64,000 nucleotides of DNA from Actinomycetota bacterium (GTDB lineage Bacteria > Actinomycetota > Acidimicrobiia > Acidimicrobiales > Poriferisodalaceae): contig JABABU010000001.1 of NCBI GenBank assembly GCA_014238065.1, positions 22,026 to 86,025 on the forward strand. Direction: 5' to 3'. A program made the translations under genes and the position numbers. Under the pieces are notes generated by a model. The model was not told where the DNA came from, made no database searches, and was given only the letters and a program-made list of their open reading frames with translations. Positions 19,388-27,682 of the stretch are shown piece by piece (position 1 is the first letter of the stretch; each line of letters opens with the position of its first letter).

Positions 19388-19399
19388 CCGCGAATGACG

Positions 19400-20017
19400 C
19401 TAACTGCAGGACCGTTTGAACGTCTGAGCTGCTGCGGCACCAAGCCATTCATGGCCGACGCGGGTAGTCCACTCGAACACACTCAGATCAGGATCTGCTC
19501 CGACGACGGCAACGTCGGCGTCAGTGCAGCGGCTCAACAGCGTCTTGACCCTGGTGACGTGATAGGTCGAGGTCACCGCGGCCAAACTCGTCCAGCCGTG
19601 CTGCTCGGCGAGGAAGCCGATGCCGCTTGCCTCACCCCAGCTGTCATCTGGGTCGGGGGTGAAACAGAACACGTCGAATACCTGTGGTTCAGAGCAGATC
19701 CGATTGGCATCCTCCCAATGTGGCAAGTTGCCGTTGGGCACCACAAGCACCGTGCTGACGCCGCTGTCCAGGAGTTCGAAGGCCACCTCCAGCCGTTCCC
19801 CCCTTCCGCCGGCGAAGAGCGCCACAGCGTCGGCATGATCGGGCTGATCGACCGGAGGTCTGACGAAGAACCGCCAAGATCCGACGACGACAAGGAACAA
19901 CAGCATCGTCCCGAGCCCGAGAGCCCAGCGCACGAAGGATCCGTGTCGCTCCCACTGCCGACGAAGTCGGCGCAGGCGAAGCAGCAGGCGTCGTCGCCAA
20001 GAGCTACGGATCTCCAC
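19400..20017 (-). CDS. YdcF/DUF218 family membrane protein
   Basis: A 205-residue protein with a very Arg-rich N-terminus, one TM helix (~33-48, ALGLGTMLLFLVVVGSW) and an extracytoplasmic DUF218-type domain: ADAVALFAGGRGERLEVAFEL, TVLVVPNGN, and AVTSTYHVTRVKTLLSRC, the family STxxHxxR site. Relatives (SanA, ElyC, YdcF) act in envelope maintenance, but no reaction is established here. The start GTG 20017 lacks a clear ribosome-binding site. It is followed 12 nt later by the methyltransferase gene. Confidence 0.78.
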   Translation of the reverse strand: MEIRSSWRRRLLLRLRRLRRQWERHGSFVRWALGLGTMLLFLVVVGSWRFFVRPPVDQPDHADAVALFAGGRGERLEVAFELLDSGVSTVLVVPNGNLPHWEDANRICSEPQVFDVFCFTPDPDDSWGEASGIGFLAEQHGWTSLAAVTSTYHVTRVKTLLSRCTDADVAVVGADPDLSVFEWTTRVGHEWLGAAAAQTFKRSCS

Positions 20018-20085
20018 CTCTTCATGGTGCCCGATGAATCATGAATGCGGTCATCGGGGGCAGAAACCCCGGCGCAACTGGAAAC

Positions 20086-21846
20086 TCAGTCGTCGAATGG
20101 AGCCAGGCCCTCCGGGGCCAGCTCGACCCACGTTCTCCCCGGCGACAGCAACACCGGATCTCCCGAATCGGCCGCGACCAGAGTGAATGGATCGGTCAAC
20201 GAGATCCGAGTCCACTTGATCGACTCGGTTGCTCCGTCGATCATGGCCAAACCGCGTCCCGATCCGAGGCCGGTAGCGACTGGCGACCCTGTGGAGGGAC
20301 TCTTGCCGTAGTCCATGCCGAGCACGAGAACGTTCTGCGCCGAGATTCGAGTGTACGAAGCGTCCCAATGCCAACGGCTGCCGTGCGAGCGCACATAGTC
20401 GTCACCGTCCCACTGCCACGACACCACCTGGGTGCCGAAGTCGATTCGCACGGCGTCGATGTCGGCGGAAATCACTTCGTCGGCGACAGGAAGCCTGAAG
20501 TCGAAGACAGCTGGAGGTGCGCTCATGTCGTCGGTCGCGAGCTCCCAGAGCCGCTCGGTGCGTGAGAGCAGGTTGTGCGGCTTCGACCGCTGCGACGTGC
20601 GGTAGTACAGCGCGTGGTACTTCGAGATCGGCGAGATTCCATCTACGATCTCGCTGTCTTCGACGAATCCTCTGACGGTCGAGTTACCACCCGAATACAC
20701 CAGAAGGCTCCTGCCGAACATCGGCAACACCTCGAGGTCGGTCTCTCTGGCTGACCGAATCGGACCGACAGGACTCGAGTCCTGGCTGTGAAACACGGCG
20801 ACGAATCGGGTCGATCCGCCCTCGACGAGTTCCTCGAACACAACATCAGCCTGAAGAAGACCCCACTGTCCTCGTGCCGAGCGATGGTTGTCGATCTTCA
20901 CCGCCAAGGCGGGCCGGCGGACGACCGTTTCGGCCGAAAGCCCAGTCAGAGGCCACCGCGGCCCTGCTGCGCGAACGAGCCAGTATCCGGCTCCGCCGGG
21001 CTGACGCTCCATGTCGACGACAAGTTCATCACGCTGACTCGTCGCAGCTGACCCGTGGAACCCGGCCTCGCCGAACGTGAACACTCCCCCGTCGGCACCC
21101 GCCAGCCAATACCCGTTGCCCTCAGCTGTGGTCGCCATACCGATGATGGGCTTGTCGAGGTCGATCGCACCGATCGAACCGTGGAACCCGGCCTCACCGA
21201 ACGTGAATACTCCCCCGTCGGCAGCCGCCAGCCAATAGCCCCGACCACTCGGATGGGCCGCCATCTCGACCACCGGCTCTTTGAGGTCGAGCCCTCCCAT
21301 CGATCCGAAGAACTCGGCCTCACCGAACGTGAACACTCCCCCGTCGGCAGCAACCAGCCAATAGCCCCGACCACTCGGATGGGCCGCCATGCCGACGACC
21401 GGCTTGTCGAGCACGAGACCGACGAGCGAGCCGTGGAACCCGGCAACACCGAAGGCAAACACGCCGCCGTCGCTTGCGACCATCCAGAACCCGTCGCCAG
21501 ACGGATGTCCAGCCATACCGACGATCGGCTCGTCAAGGTCGAATCCGCCCAGAGAACCGAGGAATTCGGCCGACCCAAAATTGAACACGCCACCGTCGGC
21601 ACCGCCGAGCCAATAACCCTCGTGGTCGGCGACCGCCATGCCGATGATCGGTCCGGCAGGCACAAACGGCGTCGTGTCGCCATGAAAAGGCGCATTGAAC
21701 GCATGAACGTCAGCGTTCAGATCGATCACAGGTTCCGCAGCCCCGATGACCGAAGACGAAGTGGCGCCGATGGCGCCTATGGCGCCTATCGCCGAAAACA
21801 GGACCACCGCTGCGAGAGCCGCCCGCTTCGCAGGATCATGAGACAT
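20086..21846 (-). CDS. Secreted repeat protein with C-terminal DUF3048 domain
   Basis: A 586-residue exported protein. A signal peptide with an Ala/Ile/Gly-rich core (residues ~8-36) is followed by five 41-42-residue repeats of the pattern PVVGMAAHPSGRGYWLVAAD, then GGVFTFGEA (residues ~66-275), and one decayed copy. Residues ~310-586 match DUF3048 (YerB-like): ALAVKIDNHRSARGQWGLLQ, ADVVFEELVEGGSTRFVAVF and VGPIRSARETDLE. DUF3048 proteins are envelope lipoproteins of unknown role. The ATG at 21846 is preferred over the TTG at 21879. The repeats look like blades of a propeller-type domain; this is an inference. Confidence 0.78.
   Translation of the reverse strand: MSHDPAKRAALAAVVLFSAIGAIGAIGATSSSVIGAAEPVIDLNADVHAFNAPFHGDTTPFVPAGPIIGMAVADHEGYWLGGADGGVFNFGSAEFLGSLGGFDLDEPIVGMAGHPSGDGFWMVASDGGVFAFGVAGFHGSLVGLVLDKPVVGMAAHPSGRGYWLVAADGGVFTFGEAEFFGSMGGLDLKEPVVEMAAHPSGRGYWLAAADGGVFTFGEAGFHGSIGAIDLDKPIIGMATTAEGNGYWLAGADGGVFTFGEAGFHGSAATSQRDELVVDMERQPGGAGYWLVRAAGPRWPLTGLSAETVVRRPALAVKIDNHRSARGQWGLLQADVVFEELVEGGSTRFVAVFHSQDSSPVGPIRSARETDLEVLPMFGRSLLVYSGGNSTVRGFVEDSEIVDGISPISKYHALYYRTSQRSKPHNLLSRTERLWELATDDMSAPPAVFDFRLPVADEVISADIDAVRIDFGTQVVSWQWDGDDYVRSHGSRWHWDASYTRISAQNVLVLGMDYGKSPSTGSPVATGLGSGRGLAMIDGATESIKWTRISLTDPFTLVAADSGDPVLLSPGRTWVELAPEGLAPFDD
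21025..21651 (-). repeat. Five in-frame coding repeats of about 126 bp
   Basis: The first copy is 123 bp and the next four are 126 bp each, encoding G(F/Y)W(L/M)xxADGGVFxFGxAxFxGS units. Copies 3 and 4 are nearly identical at the DNA level (for example at 21190-21250 and 21310-21370), which suggests recent duplication or conversion. Confidence 0.85.
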
Positions 21847-21979
21847 TGACCGGGCACGATAGATGACGCGCGTTCTCAATGACAGGTGTGAGAGAAATCA
21901 CCCGTGATTCACCATCAACTCGTGCCAGGCGAACGATGACGATGTCGGACATCGTCATCAGGAGTTCGGCAACCGTCGA

Positions 21980-24649
21980 TCAGCCTTTGGCATCGGCCCA
22001 GGTCTTTCCGACCGACACGTTGACTTCCAGCGCCACCCGCAGATCGGCCGCGCTCCTCATCGTGTCCACGGTCAAGGCTGTGATCGTCTCGAGTTCGTCG
22101 GCAGGAACCTCGAGGATGACTTCGTCGTGCACCTGAAGCACGAGGTCAGAATCGAAACCGCCGTCCTCGAGCGCGGCATCGAGGCGGACCAACGCGACCT
22201 TGAAGATGTCGGCGGCAAGACCTTGGATCGGCGCGTTCATAGCCTGGCGTTCCGCGGCCTGGCGCACACGGAAGTTCGGCGAGGCCAACTCGGGAATCTG
22301 CCGGCGGCGACCAAACTCGGTCTCTGTGTAACCACGCTCTTTTGCTTCGTTCACCACCCGATCCATGAACGATCGCACCATCGGGAACGCGATGAAATAC
22401 GCGTCGAGGATCTCCGACGCCTCCTCGGTGGGAATTGCCAACCGCTGACCGAGACCGTACGCCTCCATTCCATAGGCGAGGCCGTACGAGACCATCTTCG
22501 CCTTCGACCGTTGCTCGACGGTGACCTCGTCGTTCCGGACGCCGAACACCGACGCGGCCGTGGTGTTGTGGATGTCGCGGCCGCTCTCGAAGGCATCGAT
22601 CAAGCCGGGATCCTCTGCGAGGTGAGCGATGACCCTGAGTTCGATCTGGTTGTAGTCGGCGACCAACATGGCGCGTCCTTCGCTGGGAATGAACGCCCGT
22701 CTGAACTCTCGACCCTGCTCGGTCCTCACCGGGATGTTGTGCAGGTTCGGATCTTCCGACGAAAGCCGACCCGTACGCGCCACAGTCTGGTTGAACGTGG
22801 CGCGAATGCGGTTGTCAGGCTGCACCACGTCCAGAAGACCCTGGCCATAGGTCGATCGAAGCTTCTCGACCTCTCGGTAACTGAGGAGGGCCTCGATGAT
22901 CGGATGCTGATCGCGAATCTTTTCGAGCGAAGCAGCGTCGGTGCTGTAGCCGGTCTTTGTTTTCTTCTGCGGAGTGAGCTCGAGCTCTTCGAACAGGATT
23001 TCTCTGAGCTGCTTGGTGGAGTTCACGTTGAACTCGCGTCCTGCGGCTTCCTGGATCTCGGCCTCGAACCGATCGCATTCGCTGACGAGGTAGTCACGAA
23101 GCCGCGTGAGTTCTGCCATGTCGACACCGACACCGAGCTCTTCCATGTGGGCGAGAACCCGAACCAGCGGGCGTTCGATCTCGTCGTACAACGGACGCAA
23201 GTTCCTGGCGTCCATGATCTCGGCCAGTGAGGGCGCGAGCGAGGCCACACCGAGAGCCTCACGACCCGCGACCTGTGCGGGATCGGCAGCATCGCCGTCG
23301 AAGTCGAGTTGACCGTCGGCGACGGCGTTCTCGGTGGCGAGTTCGAGCTGAAGGTGGCGCAGCAGGAGAACCTCCAGGGCATACCTCGCATCAGCTGGAT
23401 CGATGAGGTACGCGGCAAGTTCGGTGTCGATGTCAAGGCGACTCATGTCGACGTCGCGACGGGCCAAAGCCCTCATCAGAGGCTTGACGTGATGAGCATG
23501 AATGGGGACGCCGCCGTCACCGACGAGTTCTTGGACCGCGCTGGCGACCGCTTGGTCACCGAGCATCGCAGCATCGATGAATCCGACGGCACCCTCCTCG
23601 GCCTCGGTCACGAACGCGATGCCGCTGAGCTCGGCGCCATCCCAGCTGCCAGCGATCGCAACTGGTTCACGTCTGGCCATGAGTTGGCCGAGCGCAGCAA
23701 CCACAGAGTCGGCGTCCTCCATTCGCTGTACCTCGGCCTCGAGCACCCCGCCTGCGCTTTCGAGCTCTGGGAGCCGGCCTTCGAGAACGACGTTCAGGCG
23801 GTCGTAGAGACTTCTGAACTCGAGAAATTCGAACAGCCGGGAAACTTCGTCAACGTCGATGTCGGACCAGCGCAGGGTGGCGATGTCGAGATCCATTTCG
23901 ACATCGCGGACGAGGATCATCGCGGCCAAGTTGCTTCTGGCCTGACCTTCGTTGTCGATGAGATTCTGACGAAGCTTCGGTGTCTGAGCGTCGACGTTCG
24001 CGAAAATACCATCGAGTCCGCCATAGGTATTGATCAGCTTTGCAGCCGTTTTCTCTCCAACTCCTGGAACGCCGGGAAGGTTGTCGGACTTGTCGCCGCG
24101 GAGGGCTGCATATTGCGGGTACATCTCCGGCGTGACGCCGGTGCGTTCCCATATGCCGAGCTCGTCGTAGAGCGCGTAGTCGGAGACGCCACGCCTGTTG
24201 TACAGGACTCTGATGTGAGGGTCTTCTACGAGCTGGTAGGTGTCACGATCGCCGGTGACGACGATGACGTCATCACCGTTGTCGCGGGCTTGCGAGGCGA
24301 GTGTCGCAAGAACGTCGTCGGCCTCGAACCCGATGATCTCGACGATCGGGATGTGCAGCGCCTCGACAACCTCCCTGACCAGCCCCATCTGCTGACGCAA
24401 GATGTCAGGAGCAGCTTCACGGCCGGCCTTGTAGTCAGGGACCATCTCGTGGCGGAACGTCGGCTCTGGCCGGTCGAAGGCCACCATGATCCCGTCAGGT
24501 TCGTGATCGCGCACCATGTTGATGAGCATCGACGTGAACCCGAACACTGCGTTCGTGACCTGGCCACTAGCGGTCGCCATGTCTGTGGGTAGAGCGAAGA
24601 ACGCCCTATACGTCAACGAGTTGCCATCGAGGAGCATCAGCTTCGCCAC
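21980..24649 (-). CDS. polA: DNA polymerase I
   Basis: 889 residues in three domains. The 5' nuclease (~1-300) keeps LLDGNSLTYRAFFALP, ADDVLATLA, TGDRDTYQLV and GDKSDNLPGVPGVGEKTA. The 3'-5' exonuclease-like domain (~310-480) has lost the catalytic DxE (IAGSWDGAELSGI), so proofreading should be absent, as in mycobacteria and Taq. The polymerase domain has motif A DYNQIELRVIAHL, O-helix RSKAKMVSYGLAYG and motif C VHDEV. The O-helix residue matching Taq Phe667 is Tyr. The GTG start has TAGGGT 6 nt upstream. Downstream on the same strand is the DUF3048 gene. Confidence 0.97.
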   Translation of the reverse strand: MAKLMLLDGNSLTYRAFFALPTDMATASGQVTNAVFGFTSMLINMVRDHEPDGIMVAFDRPEPTFRHEMVPDYKAGREAAPDILRQQMGLVREVVEALHIPIVEIIGFEADDVLATLASQARDNGDDVIVVTGDRDTYQLVEDPHIRVLYNRRGVSDYALYDELGIWERTGVTPEMYPQYAALRGDKSDNLPGVPGVGEKTAAKLINTYGGLDGIFANVDAQTPKLRQNLIDNEGQARSNLAAMILVRDVEMDLDIATLRWSDIDVDEVSRLFEFLEFRSLYDRLNVVLEGRLPELESAGGVLEAEVQRMEDADSVVAALGQLMARREPVAIAGSWDGAELSGIAFVTEAEEGAVGFIDAAMLGDQAVASAVQELVGDGGVPIHAHHVKPLMRALARRDVDMSRLDIDTELAAYLIDPADARYALEVLLLRHLQLELATENAVADGQLDFDGDAADPAQVAGREALGVASLAPSLAEIMDARNLRPLYDEIERPLVRVLAHMEELGVGVDMAELTRLRDYLVSECDRFEAEIQEAAGREFNVNSTKQLREILFEELELTPQKKTKTGYSTDAASLEKIRDQHPIIEALLSYREVEKLRSTYGQGLLDVVQPDNRIRATFNQTVARTGRLSSEDPNLHNIPVRTEQGREFRRAFIPSEGRAMLVADYNQIELRVIAHLAEDPGLIDAFESGRDIHNTTAASVFGVRNDEVTVEQRSKAKMVSYGLAYGMEAYGLGQRLAIPTEEASEILDAYFIAFPMVRSFMDRVVNEAKERGYTETEFGRRRQIPELASPNFRVRQAAERQAMNAPIQGLAADIFKVALVRLDAALEDGGFDSDLVLQVHDEVILEVPADELETITALTVDTMRSAADLRVALEVNVSVGKTWADAKG

Positions 24650-24655
24650 GAATGG

Positions 24656-24661
24656 ACCCTA
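24656..24661 (-). promoter_or_regulatory. -10 box of polA, leaderless type
   Basis: TAGGGT lies exactly 6 nt before the polA GTG start. Confidence 0.55.
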
Positions 24662-24703
24662 CCCGCAGCCTGGAACGCGATCGGACGGCGCCGGTTGGAA
24701 CGG

Positions 24704-25279
24704 CTATGGCGTGAGCGAGCCCTCGATCACGCGCTGAGCGACCGACGACATGGTCTCTCGCTCGCTCATCGCGGTTCGTTGAATGAACGAGAACGCTTCG
24801 TTCTCCGACATCGAAGAGCCGTCCATCAGCATGCCTTTGGCCCTGTCCACCATCTTGCGAGTCTCGAGCTGGCTCGCGAGGCCCTGCTTGTCGGCGTCGA
24901 GTTCCTGCATGTCGCGGAAACGGCCGAGCGCGACTTCGATCGCAGGCACCAGCTCGTTTCGCTGGAACGGCTTCACGAGATAGGCGAGCGCGCCGGCGTC
25001 ACGAGCACGCTCGATGAGATGCCGCTGGCTGAACGCGGTGAGAATCAGCACGGCTGCCGACTTGTCCTCGGAGATCTCGCGAGCCGCGCTCAGGCCGTCG
25101 AGGCCAGGCATCTTGATGTCGAGAATGGCGAGATCGGGTGCGTGTTCTCGAACGAGGCCCACAACCTCGTCGCCGCGACCGGTCTCGGCGACGACGTCGT
25201 AGCCTTCTTCCTCGAGCATCTCTTTGAGATCGAGCCGGATGATGGCTTCGTCTTCGGCGATCACGACGCGCGTGGTCAC
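24704..25279 (-). CDS. pdtaR: Response regulator with ANTAR RNA-binding domain (PdtaR-like)
   Basis: 191 residues. A receiver domain has acidic EDEAIIRLD, phospho-acceptor Asp in LAILDIKMPGLDG, Thr in LILTAF and Lys in YLVKPF. A linker helix follows, then a C-terminal ANTAR domain (TRKMVDRAKGMLMDG, SENEAFSFIQRTAMSERETM). ANTAR proteins stop transcription termination by binding paired RNA hairpins when phosphorylated. The layout equals mycobacterial PdtaR, which also sits near polA. The GTG at 25279 is fixed by AAGGGAGG 4 nt upstream. Confidence 0.9.
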   Translation of the reverse strand: MTTRVVIAEDEAIIRLDLKEMLEEEGYDVVAETGRGDEVVGLVREHAPDLAILDIKMPGLDGLSAAREISEDKSAAVLILTAFSQRHLIERARDAGALAYLVKPFQRNELVPAIEVALGRFRDMQELDADKQGLASQLETRKMVDRAKGMLMDGSSMSENEAFSFIQRTAMSERETMSSVAQRVIEGSLTP

Positions 25280-25283
25280 GTGG

Positions 25284-25291
25284 CCTCCCTT
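25284..25291 (-). promoter_or_regulatory. Strong Shine-Dalgarno of pdtaR
   Basis: AAGGGAGG ends 4 nt before the GTG at 25279. It excludes the longer reading that begins at 25318. Confidence 0.7.
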
Positions 25292-25328
25292 GCCAGTCGG
25301 GCTGGGCGAACGCCGCAAGTTTCGTTGC

Positions 25329-25622
25329 TCACGTACGGCTCTCGACCAAACGGTCGAGCAGTTCGTCTTGGCTGGTCTCGAGCTCGACGATGGTGGCCAT
25401 CAGCTCTTTTCGACGCCGTTCGATGACATCGACATGCCTACTCGCTGAGCGATGGACCTTCTCGGACATCGGAGTTTCGGACACCAACGCCTGCAGTCTG
25501 GCGTCGTCGGCCTCGAGCAGGAGTTGAATTCGCTGCTCGTCGAGAACAGCAAGTTCCTCACGCAGGGTCTTGAGACGTGTGCCGATGTGGCTGAGTCGTC
25601 GTTCAACAAGCGATCGGACCAT
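25329..25622 (-). CDS. Small coiled-coil protein upstream of pdtaR
   Basis: 97 residues, almost wholly charged helix: heptad-like runs such as LKTLREELAVLDEQRIQLLL and ERRRKELMATIVELETSQDE, with no Cys and no membrane segment. Function is not recognised. It lies 49 nt upstream of pdtaR on the same strand and may be co-transcribed. The ATG at 25622 has TAGACT 6 nt upstream, which supports a real leaderless gene. Confidence 0.7.
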   Translation of the reverse strand: MVRSLVERRLSHIGTRLKTLREELAVLDEQRIQLLLEADDARLQALVSETPMSEKVHRSASRHVDVIERRRKELMATIVELETSQDELLDRLVESRT

Positions 25623-25628
25623 CGGATC

Positions 25629-25634
25629 AGTCTA
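25629..25634 (-). promoter_or_regulatory. -10 box of the coiled-coil gene, leaderless type
   Basis: TAGACT lies 6 nt before the ATG at 25622, in the 74-bp gap to the divergent DUF3105-like gene. Confidence 0.5.
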
Positions 25635-25696
25635 CGACATGAGGTCACCGCGCCATCCATGGCATCTGGCCGGCGCGCTCCTGCCAGACTGACCGG

Positions 25697-26188
25697 GTGC
25701 TCGGAAGGCTGATCTCCATGACAACAACGGTCGCTGTGCTGTTGTCCGCATGCGCGGGAGGGCCGGCCAACGGTTGCAGCCGGGTGGTCAGGGAGGACGT
25801 CGCTGACGACTCGCAGCTGCACGTCATCGCCAGTGCCGACATCGACTACACCTCGGAGCCGCCGACCTCGGGCCCGCACGCTCCTGGTCCGTTGCCTGGA
25901 ATCTACGTCAGGACACTGAGCGGCCCGGAGCAGGTGGGCGTGCTCGAACGCGGCGATGTCGTCATCCAGTTCCGGCCAGACGTCGTGAGCGGTGCGTCGC
26001 TCGGCTCATTGGTCAGCGACCGCGTCGTGCTCATGCCGAATCCCGCCCTCGGCCCGAACATCGTTCTGACCGCGTGGGCCCACAAGATGGAGTGCAAGGG
26101 CTACATCGTCGGGCAGGACGATGAGAGCCCCATTGCCGAGTTCATCTCAACCAGGGTCGACCGAGGCCCGTCCCCGCACTCGGGCTGA
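25697..26188 (+). CDS. DUF3105-like lipoprotein
   Basis: 163 residues. A short signal with lipobox LLSACAGG is followed by a domain like DUF3105: YTSEPPTSGPHAPGPLPGIY, then LERGDVVIQFRP, and a C-terminal AWAHKMECKGYIV. The PPTSGPH segment is the family hallmark. The GTG at 25697 gives a signal with an Arg; the ATG at 25718, after GGAAGG, gives one too short and uncharged. Function is unknown. Confidence 0.68.
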   Translation: MLGRLISMTTTVAVLLSACAGGPANGCSRVVREDVADDSQLHVIASADIDYTSEPPTSGPHAPGPLPGIYVRTLSGPEQVGVLERGDVVIQFRPDVVSGASLGSLVSDRVVLMPNPALGPNIVLTAWAHKMECKGYIVGQDDESPIAEFISTRVDRGPSPHSG

Positions 26189-26233
26189 GTAGAGCGCTCC
26201 GGCGCACGTGCGGCTCCCAGAGGGAAGATCTCG

Positions 26234-26316
26234 TGCCCCGGGCGGGACTTGAACCCGCACGCCCTTTCGAGCAGCGGATTTTGAATCCGCCGTGTCTGCC
26301 GTTCCACCACCGGGGC
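26234..26316 (-). tRNA. tRNA-Leu (anticodon CAA)
   Basis: An 83-nt cloverleaf. Acceptor GCCCCGG pairs with CCGGGGC plus discriminator A. Anticodon stem GCGGA/TCCGC holds loop TTCAAAA, giving anticodon CAA. A long variable arm (class II) and the T-arm GCGGG-TTCAAGT-CCCGC are present. The 3' CCA is not encoded. It reads UUG codons, which also serve as start codons of fabD and rpsA here. Confidence 0.96.
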
Positions 26317-26485
26317 TGATGATTGGAAGTCTGAGGCTACCGCTTCTGCCCCGACGGTCGGCTCTTTCCCTGCACGGGTCAGTGGTTTACTCTCTTCCCC
26401 GACTACGGATGACGATTTTTGTCACACTTCCGTAACCATTGTGCGTGAGGGGCGGTCTGAAGCTGTGGACCGCCGATTCAGTTCC

Positions 26486-26490
26486 AGGAG
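26486..26490 (+). promoter_or_regulatory. Shine-Dalgarno of fabD
   Basis: AGGAG ends 6 nt before the TTG at 26497 and so fixes this rare start. No in-frame ATG or GTG lies nearby. Confidence 0.75.
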
Positions 26491-26496
26491 ATTGCG

Positions 26497-27672
26497 TTGC
26501 TGGCTTTCACTTTCCCCGGTCAGGGGAGTCAGAAACCGGGTATGGGCGCGGCATGGGTCGATCACCCTTCGTGGGAACTCGTCGAAGAAGCAAGCGACGC
26601 TTGTGGCCGCGATGTTCGACACCTTCTGCTTGATGCCGATGCCGAAGAGCTGAAGGCGACGCGGAATTCGCAACTGTCGACCTTCGTTCTGAGCCTGGTG
26701 GTCTTGGACGCTGTCGAGCGAATCGGTATCGCTCCGAATCTCTGCGCCGGTCACAGTCTCGGCGAGTATTCCGCTCTCACCGCGACCGGCGTCGTGCCGT
26801 TCGAGGACGGCGTTCGTCTCGTTGCCGAGCGTGGCGAGGCGATGCAGGTCGCCGCCGAGGAGACCGTCGGCACGATGGCGGCCGTTCTCGGCCTCGACGA
26901 CGACAAAGTCGCCGAGGCCTGCGACAGCATCGATGGCCCCGTCTGGGTCGCGAACTACAACGCTCCAGGTCAGGTGGTCATCGCCGGCTCGCGGGAAGCA
27001 ATCGAAGCTGCCGGCGCCGCTGCGAAGGAACTTGGCGCCAAACGTTCGATGCCTCTCCCCGTCAGCGGGGCCTTCCACACCCCGTTCATGGAGCCGGCAG
27101 GCGAACGTCTCGGCAAGGCACTGAAGGGCGTCGAGTTCCGTGCACCATCGGTTCCCGTCATCGCCAATGTCGATGCAGCGGTTCACCAAGACGCCGACGG
27201 TTGGCACGATCGGTTGACATCGCAGCTCACGTCACCTGTCTTGTGGCGCCAGACGCTCTACCGGCTCGACACAGAGGGTGTGTCCCGGTTCGTTGAGCTC
27301 GGGCCGGGAACGGTCCTCACCGGCATGGCGAAACGGACGTGCCGCGATTCGCTGACTCTGTCCGTCGGCTCACCGTCCGACGTCGACGAACTGCTTTCAA
27401 AGCTCACCGACGCCAGCCACTCTGGCCCTGTCGCAGTCGAGGGCGAAAACCTCTTCGTGACCGAACGTGTCGTGGTGACCTCGGCGGCCGGCATCTTTAC
27501 ACCCAGGTCCGACCTCGATCCTGGCTTGAGTGTCAAGGTCGGCGAGATCCTCGGCGAAGTGAACGGAACGCCCGTTCACTCCCCGTTCGCCGGCGCTGTC
27601 ATGGGCGTCATGGCCTATGAGGGCGAACGAGTCACCGCCCGCCAACCCGTAGCTTGGCTGCGCACGCACTGA
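26497..27672 (+). CDS. fabD: Malonyl-CoA:ACP transacylase with extra C-terminal lipoyl-like domain
   Basis: FabD loads malonyl groups onto acyl carrier protein. The transacylase part (~1-305) shows GQGSQ, the nucleophile Ser in GHSLGEYSAL (~87), Arg in LVAERGEAM and catalytic His in SGAFHTPFME (~195). The usual family ends near residue 300-310. This 391-residue protein adds about 75 residues (TERVVVTSAAGIFTP ... GEILGEVNGTPVHSPFAGAV ... EGERVTARQPVAWLR) that read like a biotinyl/lipoyl barrel-sandwich domain but lack the MKM lysine. It starts at TTG and is the first gene of the fab cluster. Confidence 0.93.
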   Translation: MLAFTFPGQGSQKPGMGAAWVDHPSWELVEEASDACGRDVRHLLLDADAEELKATRNSQLSTFVLSLVVLDAVERIGIAPNLCAGHSLGEYSALTATGVVPFEDGVRLVAERGEAMQVAAEETVGTMAAVLGLDDDKVAEACDSIDGPVWVANYNAPGQVVIAGSREAIEAAGAAAKELGAKRSMPLPVSGAFHTPFMEPAGERLGKALKGVEFRAPSVPVIANVDAAVHQDADGWHDRLTSQLTSPVLWRQTLYRLDTEGVSRFVELGPGTVLTGMAKRTCRDSLTLSVGSPSDVDELLSKLTDASHSGPVAVEGENLFVTERVVVTSAAGIFTPRSDLDPGLSVKVGEILGEVNGTPVHSPFAGAVMGVMAYEGERVTARQPVAWLRTH

Positions 27673-27682
27673 GGAGTCTCGG

